Part shown: positions 19,502-33,640 of the stretch, piece by piece
Layout: each line of letters starts with the position of its first letter
How positions within the stretch are numbered: the stretch's first letter is position 1
From: Doryteuthis pealeii
Lineage: Eukaryota; Mollusca; Cephalopoda; Myopsida; Loliginidae
NCBI GenBank assembly: GCA_023376005.1
Contig: CM042181.1
Coordinates: 22,742,011-22,806,010 of the forward strand
Length of the DNA: 64,000 bases
Direction: 5' to 3'
The notes under the pieces: generated by a model
What the model was told of the DNA's origin: nothing
Seen by the model: the letters and a program-made list of their open reading frames with translations, nothing else
The model's database searches: none
Made by a program: the position numbers and the translations under genes

Positions 19502-20812
19502 CTATCGTTCTCGCCGATCATAGTTCCTGTCATTCCGTCTTCTGTCTCTATCAAAATCAGGTTTGCGGTTATAATTCCGATCCCTGTTTTCGTCACTAGC
19601 CCGGAAATTTCTTTCTCTGCGGTAGTCGTCACCCCCACCGCCGCCTCCTCCTCCCCCTCCACTACCACCACCCCTGTTGCGATCAAGATTGGCTCCGTCG
19701 GAATAGTTGCGGTTTCTATCTTGATAACCACGATTTCTATCCTGATAATTGCGGTCTCTCTGCGTGTATGTTCGATCTCGTTCAGTGTAAGGAGCTTCTC
19801 GCTGCCTGTAGTTGGGCGGGTCTCTTTGGGTGTAACCCGAATCCCGCTGTTGGTACCTGTTGTCTCTCTGTACATAGTCGTCGTCGCCACCGCCGCGCAT
19901 GTGTCTGTGGTTCCTGCTTGTGTGAGAGTCATTCCGCGACATATAGCCGCCACCACGAGGCTGATAACCAGTGTCGCGCTGAGAATAAGTCGTTTCCCTC
20001 TGAGCATACAAAGGATCTCGCGGTGGGTAGATAGGATCTCGGAGCAGACCTGTCCCTTCTCTGGGTGGATAAAGGTTCTCCCTGGGAGCATAGCCACCAC
20101 CGCCCCCGCTGCCACCACCCCTAGAGAGATACGTACTTTCCCGTTGGTGATATCCAGTGTCTCGACGAATATATCCATCATCCCTTCCACGATAATTTTC
20201 ATCCCTGGATTGGAAGCGCGAGCCCCGGTCTGTGTCTCTCACATCGTCCCTAAATGGTGGCTCGTCGTAGTCTCTGTAATCAGCCTTTCCCCTTTGAGGG
20301 GGTGACCGTAGCCGGTCACCATAGGGGGAACGTCGTCCACCTCCCTCTGTAAACCTTTCGCCCCGACCGGTACCCAGACGATCAGAATGGTTACGATTGT
20401 ATTCTCTACGTGCATCAAAACGATCATCAACTGAACGGACACGATTACTTGCATCGGAATAAGATGACGGCAGGAGAGGTTGAGAGGTTGGCATCGTACT
20501 TATCGCTAATATTATTGTACTTTCTCTTGGAGCCTGCAAGCTCCATGGTCGAGGAGGAATTAGTGGGGCGACGAGAAGAAGGCACATGCTGGGAATACTT
20601 ATAGGCTGAGGGTTCTTCTTTCAGCCTGGAGGGTAGGTCTGGATCTGTCGGCCCGTGGTGACTGGGGCTGGAAGAGTCAGAGTCACTGCTGCTGCTACTG
20701 CTGCTGGAAGAAGATGATGATGAGGATGAAGAATCGGAACCGCCTTTTCGAGAATCTTTCTTCTTTTTACGCTTTTTGATCTTCTTTCTTTTCAGCCTTT
20801 TCTCAAGTTTTT
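19502..20812 (-). CDS. RBMX2: RBMX2 homologue, last exon (unit B, best tail reading frame)
   Basis: The 3' part from about 20470 down to the TAG at 19502-19504 is open without a break, and is the best view of the protein tail. It is rich in R, D, Y and G with recurring 'YxQRD', 'YPPRE' and 'QDRNRGYQDRNR'-type units, a Gly run, and an end in 'NDRNYDRRER'. A 2-nt loss near 20487 (GATGCCAAC versus GATGCCAAACC in A and C) separates this from the Lys-rich and poly-Ser start, which is open upstream. Such RD/RS-like tails are typical of spliceosomal proteins. The tail is longer than in vertebrate RBMX2, which is about 320 residues in total. Confidence 0.88.
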
Positions 20813-20908
20813 CTGCAACCAAAAAAAAAGTAGAATAAATTAAAAAATTTGGCACATAAACATTAGAGTGGGTCATTCTTATTTTAAGTAAGAAAGGCAA
20901 AACCAAGC

Positions 20909-21420
20909 TGTTAGGATAACTGAGTTATCTCCCTTTAATAAATTGGTTGTTTGGAGAAGATCAACTGTGGTACTAGTTGATAATTTGCATTGACCAATCA
21001 ACAAGCTACTTTGAGGAAGGCAGAGAGATCTACCTATTTAAGATCCCTTGTTGAGTCTGAGTACTTGACAAGACTAGTTCAAGATAGAAGACTCAGGATC
21101 AATATATCTGTTCTCAAGGACATGGTTGAACAAAAGGAGATCCATGGAATATCCTGGGTCGAGTTGGCCCACCATATTGACTAAGAGAGGTGTATGCCCA
21201 GATTCCCTTATGGAAGCTTTGGAATAGATTAACACATGAAAAGACTAGAGAAGATTGTTAGGATAACTGAGTTATCTCCCCTTAATAAATTGGTTGTTTA
21301 GAGAAGATCAACTGTGGTACTAGTTGATAATTTGCATTGACCAATCAACAGCCACCTTGAGGAAGGCAGGTTAGAGAGAGAGCTGCCTATTTAAGCTCAG
21401 TTTTTGGGAGACGAATGTCA
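20909..21420 (+). mobile_element. Internally deleted LTR retrotransposon, unit B copy
   Basis: Mirror of 16640-17133. LTR starts TGTTAGG at 20909 and 21256. The RNase H relic at about 20990-21184 has a frameshift after 'SWVELAHH'. Confidence 0.65.
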
Positions 21421-22015
21421 GTTGACACTTGGATAGAGGGAATCTATGTCAGAAAGAACAACACATGTGTGTCAGTGACACTTGGATAGAGGGAATCTAT
21501 GTCAGTGACATGGATAGAGGGAATCTATGTCAGTTGACACTTGGAAGAGGGGAATCTATTCAGAAAGAACAACACCATGTGCCCTTCAGCCTTCTTCAGA
21601 TGTTTCTTGTTGAACTCGGGAACCTTCTTGCCAAATAATCTTGAAGAAGAAGGCCAGAAGGCATATCAGCGAAACATTGTGTTTATATAATAATAAAGAT
21701 GAGACAACAGTTCCCCAAAATACAAATGATATCCACCATATTGGTCCTTCCTACACCCCCAAAGAACTTACCATCATTTTTTTTATTTTAATTGTTATAT
21801 ACACAATGTTTCGGCCAATGCGCCCCTCAAGCCTTCTTCAGGTGTTTCTTGTTGAACCTTCTTGGCGAATAATCTTGAAGAAGAAACCAGAAGGCACTAA
21901 AGATGAGGACAACAATCCCCAAAATCCAAATTATATGCACCATATTGGACCCCTACAAACCAAAAACCCAAAATCAACCCCCCACCAAAAAAAATAAAAA
22001 AAAAAAAAAACTTAC

Positions 22016-22202
22016 CCTTCTTTATCTTTTTTGGTGGAGAGGGTGGAGAATCTTGACCTCCCCTTCTTCCGAAGATGAAGATTTCTGGTGCTTTAGGGGA
22101 CATCCTTCAGCCCAAAGTTCTTTTCACTGTCATCTTCATCGCCAGTCTCTGGGTGGACGATAATTGGCTGCATGATCAACCCGGATCGTACGGTTTTAAA
22201 AT
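22016..22202 (-). CDS. RBMX2: RBMX2 homologue, RRM-end exon (unit B copy)
   Basis: Mirror of 43091-43280 with splice signals conserved (TATTTTAG before, GTAAG after). It is 3 nt shorter overall through several small indels, so the frame is disturbed between the RRM end and the acidic segment. Confidence 0.85.
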
Positions 22203-22539
22203 CTAAAATAAACAAAAACAATTAAGTTATCTTATAAAAAAATTGTTTTTTTTTCAAATTTCAGAAATAAGAACGAATAAAAAAAAAAAAAAAAGAAGCC
22301 CTACCCCACACTAATGTACTAAACAAACTATCTACAATGAATGTTACAAAAAAGATTAAATTTTTAAAGACTAGAAAGTAGCTACCCAGCCACCTAGGTA
22401 AGGGGGGTGGGTGTCTGTGAAACCTAGTGTATTGATTTGCTTACTTTGAGATTTACAAACGCTGGATATTTTTATGTAGAATTTCAATGCTATTTATAGT
22501 ATATTCTAATCTTAATTCTTAATGTTTCTATACTGCCCT

Positions 22540-22750
22540 CATTCCACCCGGCCAGAAGTCACATTTGTTTTCCAATCTGCCCAAACGATAGCCTTGTTAA
22601 AATGTTAATAGTTAAACATATTTAGAAGTCTTTGATTTAAGGGAAAATAACAGGTAACTTTAAATGAAAAGGACATTTTTAATCATTTGTTGATAAATCC
22701 TTATAGGAATGGACTCTGGACTTGGAAATTCTCAACAATTAAGAGTTAAA
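22540..22750 (-). mobile_element. Minisatellite-bearing MITE, unit B copy (one internal unit)
   Basis: Same insertion as 14971-15435 but with a single internal unit. Confidence 0.7.
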
Positions 22751-23160
22751 TATTTTCAAATATATATAAATAAGTTGATTATTTAAAAAAAAAAAATTTT
22801 TTAAAAAATTAAATTTTAAGAATAGAAGAATAATAAAAAAAGTGCCCCCCCCCCCTGATACCAAACAACTATCACAACTATCTATATTTTGAAACGAGGC
22901 CCGATGTGTTTGTTATTTTATGGCATATCAACCTTGGTGCGGTCATTAATGCTAACAAAGTTTAAGATAAATTCATTCTGATGGGTACTCAATTTTTTTT
23001 ATAAACACATTTTTTTCTATTTAACCTATAGATAAAATCTTAAAACAAATCGAGTAACAAAAGGAAATAACTGTAATTACAGGAGATTTTAATAAAAATT
23101 ATTATAAACTAATCTGACGAATATTAAATTTGTATAAAACTGAGTTCTAAAAACTGTTTG

Positions 23161-23201
<41 letters not shown>

Positions 23202-23668
23202 ATTAACAGAAAGAAATCACTAATTTATTCTTTACTAATTGAGTTAAATAGTTAAATTTAGCATTGAAAGGAGGAGTGAATGGAATAGAATCTAATCTGA
23301 AACGAATGTGATTGGCATCCTTCCGTCTATGAAGACGATGGAGTAGTGTCCAAATATTTTTTTCCGGAACTACGTAGCCTGGGCGGGTTCATACGGAGGA
23401 TGAGCTGTTGCCCAAGCAGCAATCCCCCTCCCCACACTGCCGCTGTGATCCAAAGGAAAAGTAAGGGAACCAATACAGTTTAGCAGCGGGTAGTGTTGCA
23501 GGAGTTGCTGGGTAGCAACAACAACCTTTAGGGGACTCCGTCTCCTGATATATATTTTTTTTAAATATTTTTATAAAAAAAAAATTTTAGTATATTTTTA
23601 GTTCCTATGTAATGAATGTAAATTGTATAAAATAAAGTTCTAAAAACTGTTTGGAGAAAAAAGAAAGA

Positions 23669-23700
<32 letters not shown>

Positions 23701-23820
23701 AGAAGTTTCTTAAAAAACAAAAACAAACAATGTTATGATAGCTTTCTTCCAGTGTTGATTGTGTACATTCTTGAAGGGAACCACAATTTTACAGCAGTGC
23801 CCTGCGTTCCAATTGTTTAC

Positions 23821-23950
23821 CTTGATGCCATTAAGATTATCCACTGCCAAAACGGTGCTTCTTTGATCTTCATAGCAGATAAAGGCATAACCCATAGATT
23901 GCCTGTCTTTTTAATCTCTCGTCAAATTGACATTCACGATTTCTCCATAT
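23821..23950 (-). CDS. RBMX2: RBMX2 homologue, RNP1 exon (unit B copy)
   Basis: 130 nt, same length as 13780-13909. One base is missing and one extra base is present in the Lys-rich loop codons, so a few residues are out of frame before the reading frame recovers. Confidence 0.85.
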
Positions 23951-24111
23951 CTAAAACGGGCGGTAAAAAAAAAAAATAAAATAAAAAAAAAAAAAAATAA
24001 TTGAAAAGAAAAGATTAATATATTAGCATGATTAAATTTCAGACAAAAATCAGACAAATAACAAAAAGTTTAATAAAATTTAGACTAAAAGATAAGAAAA
24101 TACTTCAAACA

Positions 24112-24714
24112 TCTTATTATAATGGAGATTTGTGAGTTTTCTATCTGTAACCGAAACTATATACTACTCAAGTCACAATTCCCTTAGTTATTTACGTCAC
24201 ATTCTCCATGATTATCATTTTATCTTAAACCGCAAATTATTAATAAAATGTTTTACATCATTAATACTGTTAACCATATCTACATACTAACAACATGCAA
24301 TGTATTTACATATACAACAAAATAGCGGTTTACAGTGAACGGAAGGCTAATTTGCATATTGATATTAAAATGTAATTTTATAAATATATGCTAGTATTAT
24401 TAGTTTCTAACTGTTTGGTTTATTTTGATGAATATAAGCAAAATCTCTTCAATGAAATCCATTAACAAGAAAATGATAACAGTCATTTTTATTCTTACTT
24501 CCTCTTTTAAATAAATACTTAAATTAGAAAAATAACAATGAAAGACGAGAGTGATGGAAGAGAAATTTCAGTTGTTCTATTTTTTATTATATCCCCTCGT
24601 TTTCAAATCTTTTTATCTGCATTCTTATTTAGTTTATTATGTTTCTAATTTAAACGATATTTCATTACATTAAAACTTAAATACTTGCACCCGGAGGGTG
24701 CATATATTTGCTAG
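24112..24714 (+). mobile_element. Helitron-1, unit B copy
   Basis: Starts TCTTATTATAATGGAG after A and ends with the GCACCC/GGGTGC hairpin and CTAG before T. Confidence 0.75.
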
Positions 24715-26651
24715 TAAAAAATAATAAAAAATAAAAAATTTATTCATCTGTAAAAGTGAAATTCAATACAGATTACAACTGGTTTACAAAGAATGAGGCA
24801 AGCACAAAAATAGCTGTGTAACCTAATTTGGGGCAGCTGAATTCAGATTTGAATCCGTTTGTACTCACCACTCTAGTTTTTTAGATATGCATACTGTACA
24901 TTTTGTACAGATTACTGTACATAAAGGCGTATATGCATTCAGGGTCAATTTCTAATATTGTGTGACTTATGTCTTCTTTTTAGTTATTATGCAATAAATG
25001 TAAGTGATAGCATTATATATATCAAAACAGATTTGGCAGTTAAGCGTAGCCAACGTGTCTCAATCAACAGCCAGTAGTGCACTGGCAGTCAGCAGATCAT
25101 CTAAGAAAACACACTTCTGTCTGTGGTACTATGATTGTGTACATTGTTCATCCAAGTATATTTATTTCGTCAGTGTTCTTTATCTATCCAGTTTTATCTG
25201 TAATAAGCTGCTGCAAATGTTGAAATAAGCACGTAATACTCTGTCTATACTAAATGAGACTATTTAAAAGACAGAAAAACTAGAGGTGATAGAGCAAAAC
25301 TGTTTATAAATTGAATTCAGCGCACCCAAATTAGTAAAAAAAAAACACCTATTCACATTCTTGTCTCAGACAAAAAATATTTTAAATATTAAATAAATAT
25401 GTTAAAAGTAAAAAAAAGAAGACATAAGTCACACAATATTAAACTTAACCATGAATGCATATACGCCTTTATGTACAGTATGCATATCTAAAAAACTAGA
25501 GGTGATGAGAAAAACAAATTTCAAATCTGAATTCAAACTGCACCCCCAAATTAGGTTAAAACAGCTATTTTTGTGCTTGCCCAATTTCTTTGTTAAACCA
25601 GTGTTATTAAAAAGTGATATTTTACACACACCCCGACCCGTCTTTTCTCTACAAATATCCACTTTCATATTTCAGTAAGTTTTCTGGTTATGTGAACCAC
25701 AGATCAATTTATAAGTAGAGTACAGTTAGTTTAATTCATTCTCTTCTCTTAGACTAGTTGTCTAATCAAGGCTAAAAGAACCCAGTCTGCCCTACTATTA
25801 CCCATAGCTGGGAGGGGGGGAAGAATGGATTCATGGCATTCATTATAAGGGCATTCAGGGCCAAGTGAAAAGCAGTCCAGGATTTGAATTGCTGGTTCCA
25901 CTTCCTATAATGATAAACCATTACGCTAAGCATGAGCTCCTATATTAATAGAAATAAAGTAATCCGAGCAACATTTCACTCAATCAAGAAAAAAGATAAA
26001 TAAAAAAACAAAAGAGAGCAATCCCAATTTAGACTGTTGAAAAAAGAAAGAAACCAAATGAGTTTGAATAATGTTGTGCGTGCCGTGTCTAAATATATAT
26101 ATATATATACTTATGTATATGTGTGTGTGTGTGTGTGTGTGAACAAAGAAATTAACCGACAGTGTTGGAAATTTTTTAACCCGATTAAATTTAGAATATA
26201 TTGAAAAAACCAAATGATGTTTTACAAAATGCTTGGGATCATCAGGAGAGAATGTGCACCGTTTCGGGGCCTTCCTCTCAACGGTTTTAACTGCAACCCC
26301 CCCCCCCCCCACTGTTGTGAGGTCCCTCGGAATATCTTATCGACCGTTATGTAATAGATCGGTCTTTACATATGTCAATACAGATATTCGAGGACCTTCA
26401 CATCAATGAAGGGGGGATGTGCAGTTAAAAACCGTTGAGAGGAAGGCCCCAAAACGGTGCACATTCTCTCCTGATGATCCCAAGCATTTGTAAACATCAT
26501 TTGTTTTCAATATATCATATAATATATATATATATTTGAGAATAGTGCTTAATTGAAGTTGTACCTAATTTTGAAAGTTAATTAATTAATAATTAATTAA
26601 TTAGGGGCATACCTATTTAAGTGTAAGGCTAAACAAATGAGAAAAATCAAT

Positions 26652-26692
26652 CTCTGTATGTACATTTCGCCTATTAGGCCTCATCAGCAGAG
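26652..26692 (-). ncRNA. Hammerhead candidate H1, unit B copy
   Basis: Mirror of 10955-10996, with one G lost from stem II. CTGATGA, GAAA and the stem I pair are retained. Confidence 0.55.
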
Positions 26693-27567
26693 CTATAATA
26701 GGAAGACCGCCTTGTGGGTGATGGCGAAACTTGACTTGATGAGCCTTAATAGGCCGAAAATGTACATACAGAGATTGATTTTTCTCGATTTGTTTAGCCT
26801 TACACTTAAATAGGTATGCCCGCCTAATTAATTAATTAACTTTCAAAATTAGGTACGACTTCAATTAAGCACAATATTCTCCCAAAAATTGTCAGCTAAA
26901 AAAAAAAAAAAAACATATCAAACACATCGCTTGTGTATTTACTTCTCATATTATATATATATATTATTAATATATATATATATATATGTTTACAACTGAA
27001 ATAGCTCATCAGAAGAGAAAGTGTGCAAACCGTTTCGGGCCAATTCTCTTGACGGTTTAAAAAGCAACACTCGGGCCCATCCTCAACTAATATGAGGACC
27101 CTATGCATTATAATGTATCAAACCCGCACGTGGGTCGGTCATCAACAAAAATAAGACGGGAAAAAATGACCGACCCACGTGCCGGTTGATACATTATAAT
27201 GCATAGGGTCCTCATATTAGTTGAGGATGGGCCGAGTGTTGCTTTTTAAACCGTCAAGAGAATTGGCCCCGAAACGGTTTGAACACTTTCTCTTCTGATG
27301 AGCCTATTTCAGTTGTAAACATCGTTTGTTTTTTCATTATATCTTAATTCATACTGTCGATTAATTTCCATTTTATTTTCACATATTATGTGTGTGTGTG
27401 TATTTGGGCAGCATTTTTTTTCATTTATGCATGTTGAATTACTACAGCAAATACTTCTTCAAATAACATTTATTATCGCAAGCAGATGCACAGAATTACA
27501 AACTTGTGATAGCACTAAAAAAATTAATTCATAATGTTACTGCAACCATACCTGATAAAGTAAGATT

Positions 27568-27609
<42 letters not shown>

Positions 27610-28294
27610 ATATATTATATATATATAATTATACCAACCCCACCGCACGAGCAGATGCGACACAAGGTCATTTTTAAGCAGAGTTTAGCAGGTTTTAATT
27701 CAGAGTTTTCCTCTCCCTTGACTGGTTACCTAGCCATGTTAAAGAACCCAGTCTACCCTGCTATTCACCCATAGCTGGAGGGAGAATTGGATTCATACTC
27801 CCCCCCAAAAGCCAACAGCTTCGTCCAGGAATTGAACTCGGATCGACGAGTCCATTTCCTACGACTTAACCATTAGACCACGCACCTCCATAAGTAATTA
27901 TATAAAGACTAGCAGGACCTGTGGATATACCACAGTATGATAATTTATTATTACGTTTGCATTGTTTATTAAGAGCTATTGTCAAATAGTTCACTATGTT
28001 AAAAAGGATAATCATCATTTAACTCTCTCTCTCACTCTTTTTCTTTTCATCTTTCCTTATATTTATTGACCGATTAGCATTATCGCTTCTCCCCTACTCT
28101 TTCTTTCTTATATTTTTTTCTATGTTAGGATGTCCTTTTCTTCCTTTCTTTATAATTAAAAACAGAAGGGTCATTATTTAGCTGAGGTGATGACACCCAT
28201 AAAACATTATTATAAATATTATAATGAAAATTTGAATATTTTCCAAGTCTTTCAAAGCAGAAAGAGACAACATATTCATCTTCAATTATTGAAA

Positions 28295-28539
28295 GCACTT
28301 TTTACAAATACACCAGCCCAGCTGAATCACAGCTACATAGTCTAGAGCAGGTAGGAAGAGACATTGGCCAGTATGTGAACATACCTTGGTAGCAATATCA
28401 CAATCTACAGAAACAGAGCCAGAGATGCTGCAGGTTATCGATTATAAGGAAGTCTGATTGCTTGATAAAATAAAACAGGAATTCTTTAAAGCTGTACAAG
28501 TATACTGTACTGGCTGCACCCCTTCAACTTTTAATGAAG
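28295..28539 (+). pseudogene. LINE reverse transcriptase relic, unit B copy
   Basis: Mirror of 9105-9350, with additional small indels. Confidence 0.7.
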
Positions 28540-31300
28540 TGTTTTGTTTTGTTTTACGGCATATAAACCTCAGTGGTTATTTAATGCCGATAAAGTTTTG
28601 AAATAATCAATTCTTAATGAATAATACAATTTTGTTTATCAAAGATTGTTTTTTTTTTGCATCTGAGGTGGACGCCACACCTACCATCAGCTCATTTACC
28701 GCACAGATCCCTGTGCTATTATACGCTGAGGTGGCGAACCAGATACGAACTAGGAAACCATGTGGTTTCTAGCTGAACGCTCTACCGCTGAACTCTAGAA
28801 GTGCCTTTAAATTGTAAAATCTTTACACAAAAAATACAGAAGCAATATCACAATACTTATTATCAATGGAGATTTTGGTGTGTCTGTCTGTAACATGTCA
28901 CTGCTTACATCACAATACTATCAGAAATTGCATAAGCTTAATCAATGAGTCTTTAATTTATAGTCAAAAATCATTAATATATAGAATAGAATAAATCTTA
29001 TTATTAATGATGTCTATAAAAATCTGAGTTAGCCTCAAAACAGCCCATGTTGTTAGGGTATTGCCTCTCCACCCCACTTATGAGGGCGTGACCAAGAGAC
29101 ATTTATTGTGGGCCCACCCACAAGCCGAAGCAATGGGTAGTAGACAACAAAAAATGTGTTGATCCCGTCAGCATTCCCCCCGAGGGGGCGCTTCAGGCGC
29201 TGGTAATAACCAGCCATGCCCCTTTAAATCAAGGAGCAGTGTTACCTGGGGGGATAGCCCCCTGGGATCAACGCTGAATTTGCATTTAATAAAACACAAG
29301 CCCGAAAGGCCCATGTTTTAGTATGTGCCTTATATATCACTAGGAAATAAATATTTACATAATATATGATGTAGTTAATTTGCATACTGGTAAAAAAAAA
29401 AAAACGGTCTAATAAATAATTATTTGGTTTATTGATCTAATATTATGTTTTATTCTCCAGTAAAAACCAATATTATGAATGATTTTATATATAAACCAAT
29501 TAAGATAAATAGTAAGTTAATCCTTTTTATATGCATTTTATTTAATTTTGTTAGTCTTCTAATTAAAACATTTTATAACTTAAATACTTACGTCCTGTGG
29601 AAAACGCATATTCTTGCTAGCATTAACAATTTATAAAAAAAAACATTCGTCAAGATAAAAACTCACAGCTTTCATGGCTCACAATTGCCAATTCACATGA
29701 CAATCGTAACTGTGAAATGGAGTTGTGAGGGTTTTTTTTTTAGCCTTCAAGCCTTTATTTCTTTATAATATCAACCAGTTCTCACCTATGCGATTTCAAA
29801 CTGACATGGTTTGAAAGATTACTAGGCAAGAAACTGTCAATAAACTAAACTCCATTGATTTCCTGTCCAAGCTACCCAACACACACACTAATATCTCCTA
29901 TAATTTGGTATGAGCTCTCTAATTGGTAATTTAAATTAACCTCACTACTAAGCATATAAAGCAATGATCGTTTCCCGGAAATTTGATCTCTCAGTGTTGT
30001 AAAATACATAAACAAACCTATGTACTTAATAGTTTAAAAAAACACCAGTCCCCCCTACAGCTAACATGGTTTGAAAATCACACGGCAAGAACTGTCAATA
30101 AACTAAGCTCCAGGTTCCTGTACAAAGACTACCCAAACACAACATATATAATATATATATCTTAGGCCCTACACTAACTTTTTTCATGACTGTCCTAAAC
30201 CAAAAATTATCCAAGCGTCCCGAAATGGGGTTTGGACCTTCCCAAAATCAAAATATTTTTGTTTAATTCATTAGCATCATCTATACTTGTCAGTCATCGT
30301 GGCATAAAACATGTAATAAAACATTAAGAAAAGCTGAAGCAGTATAATTCTGGATATTTGGACAAAAAATCCATTCCTAGTGTGTGTTGAGGTAAAAAAA
30401 AATCCTTTTTCTACTTTAAGTTACCCAGAATAGTAGTACATAATTCGGTCCTTTTAAACTATCTCCCTCCACCATTATTCATTACATGGCTTTGAGAATA
30501 GACCCCGTGCCGTAGCCTCATTTGAGGTCAGCATTCAGCAATCACTGGACGGCCATTATTGGAATGTAGTACTAACTTTAGGAATTTTTTTTACACGTCC
30601 CCGGCGAAACTGTCCCAGATGACGTATAATTGTCCCGGATATAATTTTTATCGTCCCCGGGATGACAGGACAGCATTTAATGTCGACCTTTTCATTTAAA
30701 TAACTTGTTATTTCCCTTGAATTAAAGACATCCAAATATGTTAATATTACATTAAACAAAGACTATCATTTGGGGTTGGATTAATAAAATCAATGTGACT
30801 TCCAGCCGGCGGAATGAGGGTATAGGACGTTAAGGTTAAACAAAAACCAGATGTTCCTGTTAACAAGTTATTTTCCAATCTTTTCATGCACTACTACGCA
30901 CCTTGAAAAACTGGACACAATCCACACCTCTGAAGATGGCACCTTGAAGTGGCCAAAATCTTGGACAAAAGACTTTGGTGGACTAATGTCCACGGATTCT
31001 ATCCAAATATAAAAAATGTTGGCTAGAAAGCTGAAAGGAAAAAATCGAGATAACTGGTCAAACAGGAGACCGTTTGGGTTATTAATTTCTATTTGTAAAA
31101 TGAAAGAATGCTTGCCCAAATATATATGTGTGTTCCTATCACAATTTAATTTTCACTTCGCATTACCAATCATGTCATCAAAATGCATTATTGAATGCTA
31201 ATTCAATGAACCGGTAACAAACCTTTCCAAACTAACGCAGTCAAAACATCCATATTCTTTTTAAACTACATAATCTTTTTATCGGCCGACTTTATTTCAT

Positions 31301-31350
31301 TGTCTGAAGAGGTTTTCTTTATAAACCCCCGAAAAAGTTTGAACTCGACA
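31301..31350 (+). ncRNA. Hammerhead-like motif H4, unit B copy
   Basis: Mirror of 6256-6303. The first C of CUGAAGA is shared with stem I through a 1-nt loss, so the core is imperfect here. Confidence 0.25.
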
Positions 31351-31649
31351 CTACGACTAATAAATTTCCATCACTTTAAATCCATGTGTTGTTATACATT
31401 TCTCACACACCACTATAAATAATTATAAGCTATAATAAAGGATAGAAAACACACAATGCTGTAAAATGAAAATATTTTATTAATTCATGCTAATATTGAC
31501 AGATATGTCTAAAAAAAAATCATCTTCAGAGCTTGTTTTATCCGGACTGTGCATTGAGAGAAGAAGGCCAAATTCAAGTTCTTCAGCAGGAGCTAGCTTA
31601 ATTGCCACCATGATAGAAGTAATAATATTAAAAAAGAGTCGATCGGCGG

Positions 31650-32100
31650 GCCTAAAAAAAAACAAAGCGTATTCGAAGCCCCACAGTCACGATGGGAGTC
31701 ACTAAACCCGCTTTTCAATAGCACTAGGAACCAAGGGGAGATGTTTTGGCATTGAAGATGGAGCGCCACAACACCATCAGCACCTTAGCTTTACCGCCAC
31801 CAGATCCGGCTACTTTAACGCTACGTGCTCTCGTCCATTACAGAATCAGCATTCTCAGCCAGCGGCCACGCACGCTCCTTACACCCGTTGGCGAGGGGGG
31901 TATCTACCAGGAACCTTGTAGGTTTCTAGCCACACCCCCCTACCGGACCGGAAGCGTAAAACACCCGGGCTCCATCTTAACCGGACCACTTAACATTGAT
32001 ACCATAGAACGTGTTTAATGTCATAACCAGCCACTGCTTCTACTAGCGACATAAGAAGATAAAAAAAAAAACGGCGTTGGAGGGGGAGGTGCATTTTAAA
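31650..32100 (-). other. Corrupted SINE-A and flank in unit B
   Basis: Units A (5530-5975) and C (33180-33640) agree with each other here, whereas B carries many substitutions and insertions. The head region, for instance, gains extra stretches around 31815-31905. This looks like a low-quality read segment. Confidence 0.75.
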
Positions 32101-32539
32101 TTTGTCCGCAGTGTTGGACAATCAATTATAAGTGCTAGGCTTACATGGCCAGCCATATCAGAGGGCTCTCCGACCCACCCAACAAGGTTACTTGAAATTA
32201 ATCAACATAGATTTTTTGTTAAGAATTCAGTCCAAGGACTATTTTGAAACTGGAAGTGAGATTTTTCTGTGGAAGCTTCCAAAAGAAAGAAACCCTAACT
32301 TAGCAGGGTGTGGGTGGGTAGCTACACTTTGACCATTTCTCTTGTCACCAATGTGAAATGAATGACAAAGCTATCTTATAATTTTAAAATTGTCCTTTTT
32401 ACAACGTGAAAACAGTTTTATTGTTAATGGTCATATCAGCACTTGTGGGTTATTTTAATGCAAATCTTTGATCTTATGTATATGATTTTTATGAGTGTAA
32501 TTTCTAGATAAATATTTTGTTTGATTTTAGAAATTGCGT

Positions 32540-32862
32540 TAAAAATAAAAATAAATACATGTTAAGTTTATCTGCTTATTCGGACTATGTCCTCATCTTC
32601 ATTGTTATTTGTACAACGTTTCGGCGGATATACCCTCCGCCTTCTTCAGGTAGTCTTGTCGGACTTAGGTTCAAGTTCCGTGATGGCTCCCGAATACGAC
32701 AAAGTTCCCGAGTTCGAAAAGAAGTTCTCGAGTCCGAGAAGAAATACCTGAAGAACGGGCCGGAGGGTATATTGGCCGAAAGTTGTACAAATAACAATGA
32801 AGATGGGGACGATAGTCCGAATAACGCAGATAATACTAACATGTTTATTATATTTTTATTTT
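32540..32862. repeat. Palindrome P1 copy at the B-to-C junction
   Basis: Same hairpin as 4902-5188. The left-hand flank is the inverted unit B sequence, and the loop is in forward orientation as in A. The strand switch therefore occurs in the left arm, somewhere at about 32560-32650, where arm symmetry makes the exact point undefined. Confidence 0.8.
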
Positions 32863-33390
32863 TTACCCAATTTCTAAATCAAACCAAAATATTTATCTAG
32901 AAATTACACTCAAAAAATCATATACAAAAATACAAGATTGGCATTAATAACCCACAGTGGTTGATATGCCATTAAACAAATAAACCTGTTTTCACAGTTG
33001 AAAAATGCGACCCATTTAAAATTATCAATAGCTTTGTCATTCATTTCAATTGGTGACCAAGAGAAATGGTCAACAAGTTGTAGCTACCCACCCACACCCT
33101 GCTAATTAGGGTTCTTTTGGAAGCTTCAAAGAAAACTCACTTCCAGTTCAAATCAGTCTTGGACTGAATTTTAACAAATCTATGTGATTAATTTCAGTAC
33201 CTTGTTGGTGGGTCGAGAGGCCCCCTCTGATCAATTGGCTGGCCATGTCAAGCCTTAGCACTTATATGATTGTCCCAACTCTATAGCCCTTACGGCAAAA
33301 CCTCCCCCCTCCAACCCTTTTTATCTTCTAAGCGCTAGTAGAGGCAGTGGCTGGTTATGACATTAAACTGTATCTAATGGTTCCAATTTA

Positions 33391-33640
33391 AGGTCCGGGT
33401 AGCTCAGTCGGTAGAGTGTTCGGCTAGAAACCACAAGGGTTCCTGGTTAAGATACCCACCCTCGCAACTTAGCGTATGATAGCACAGGGGATCTGTGCGT
33501 AAGTAAGGTCTGATGGTAGGTGTGGCGACTTCCCACTCAGATGCCAAAACAATCTCCTTGGTCTAGTGCATATTGAAAAAGCGGGTAGACTCCCTCGCTG
33601 ACTGGCTGATACTGACTTTAGGCCGCCCCGACGGACTTTA
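33391..33640 (+). repeat. SINE-A, unit C copy
   Basis: Copy of 5731-5970 with small indels in the B-box region. Confidence 0.75.

Larger units (their letters stand above)
18985..32640 (-). repeat. Unit B, inverted copy of unit A
   Basis: Reverse complement of A from P2 back to P1. Mirror positions satisfy A + B of about 37.6-38.0 kb. B has more single-base losses than A or C, and one heavily corrupted segment (about 31650-32100). Confidence 0.95.
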
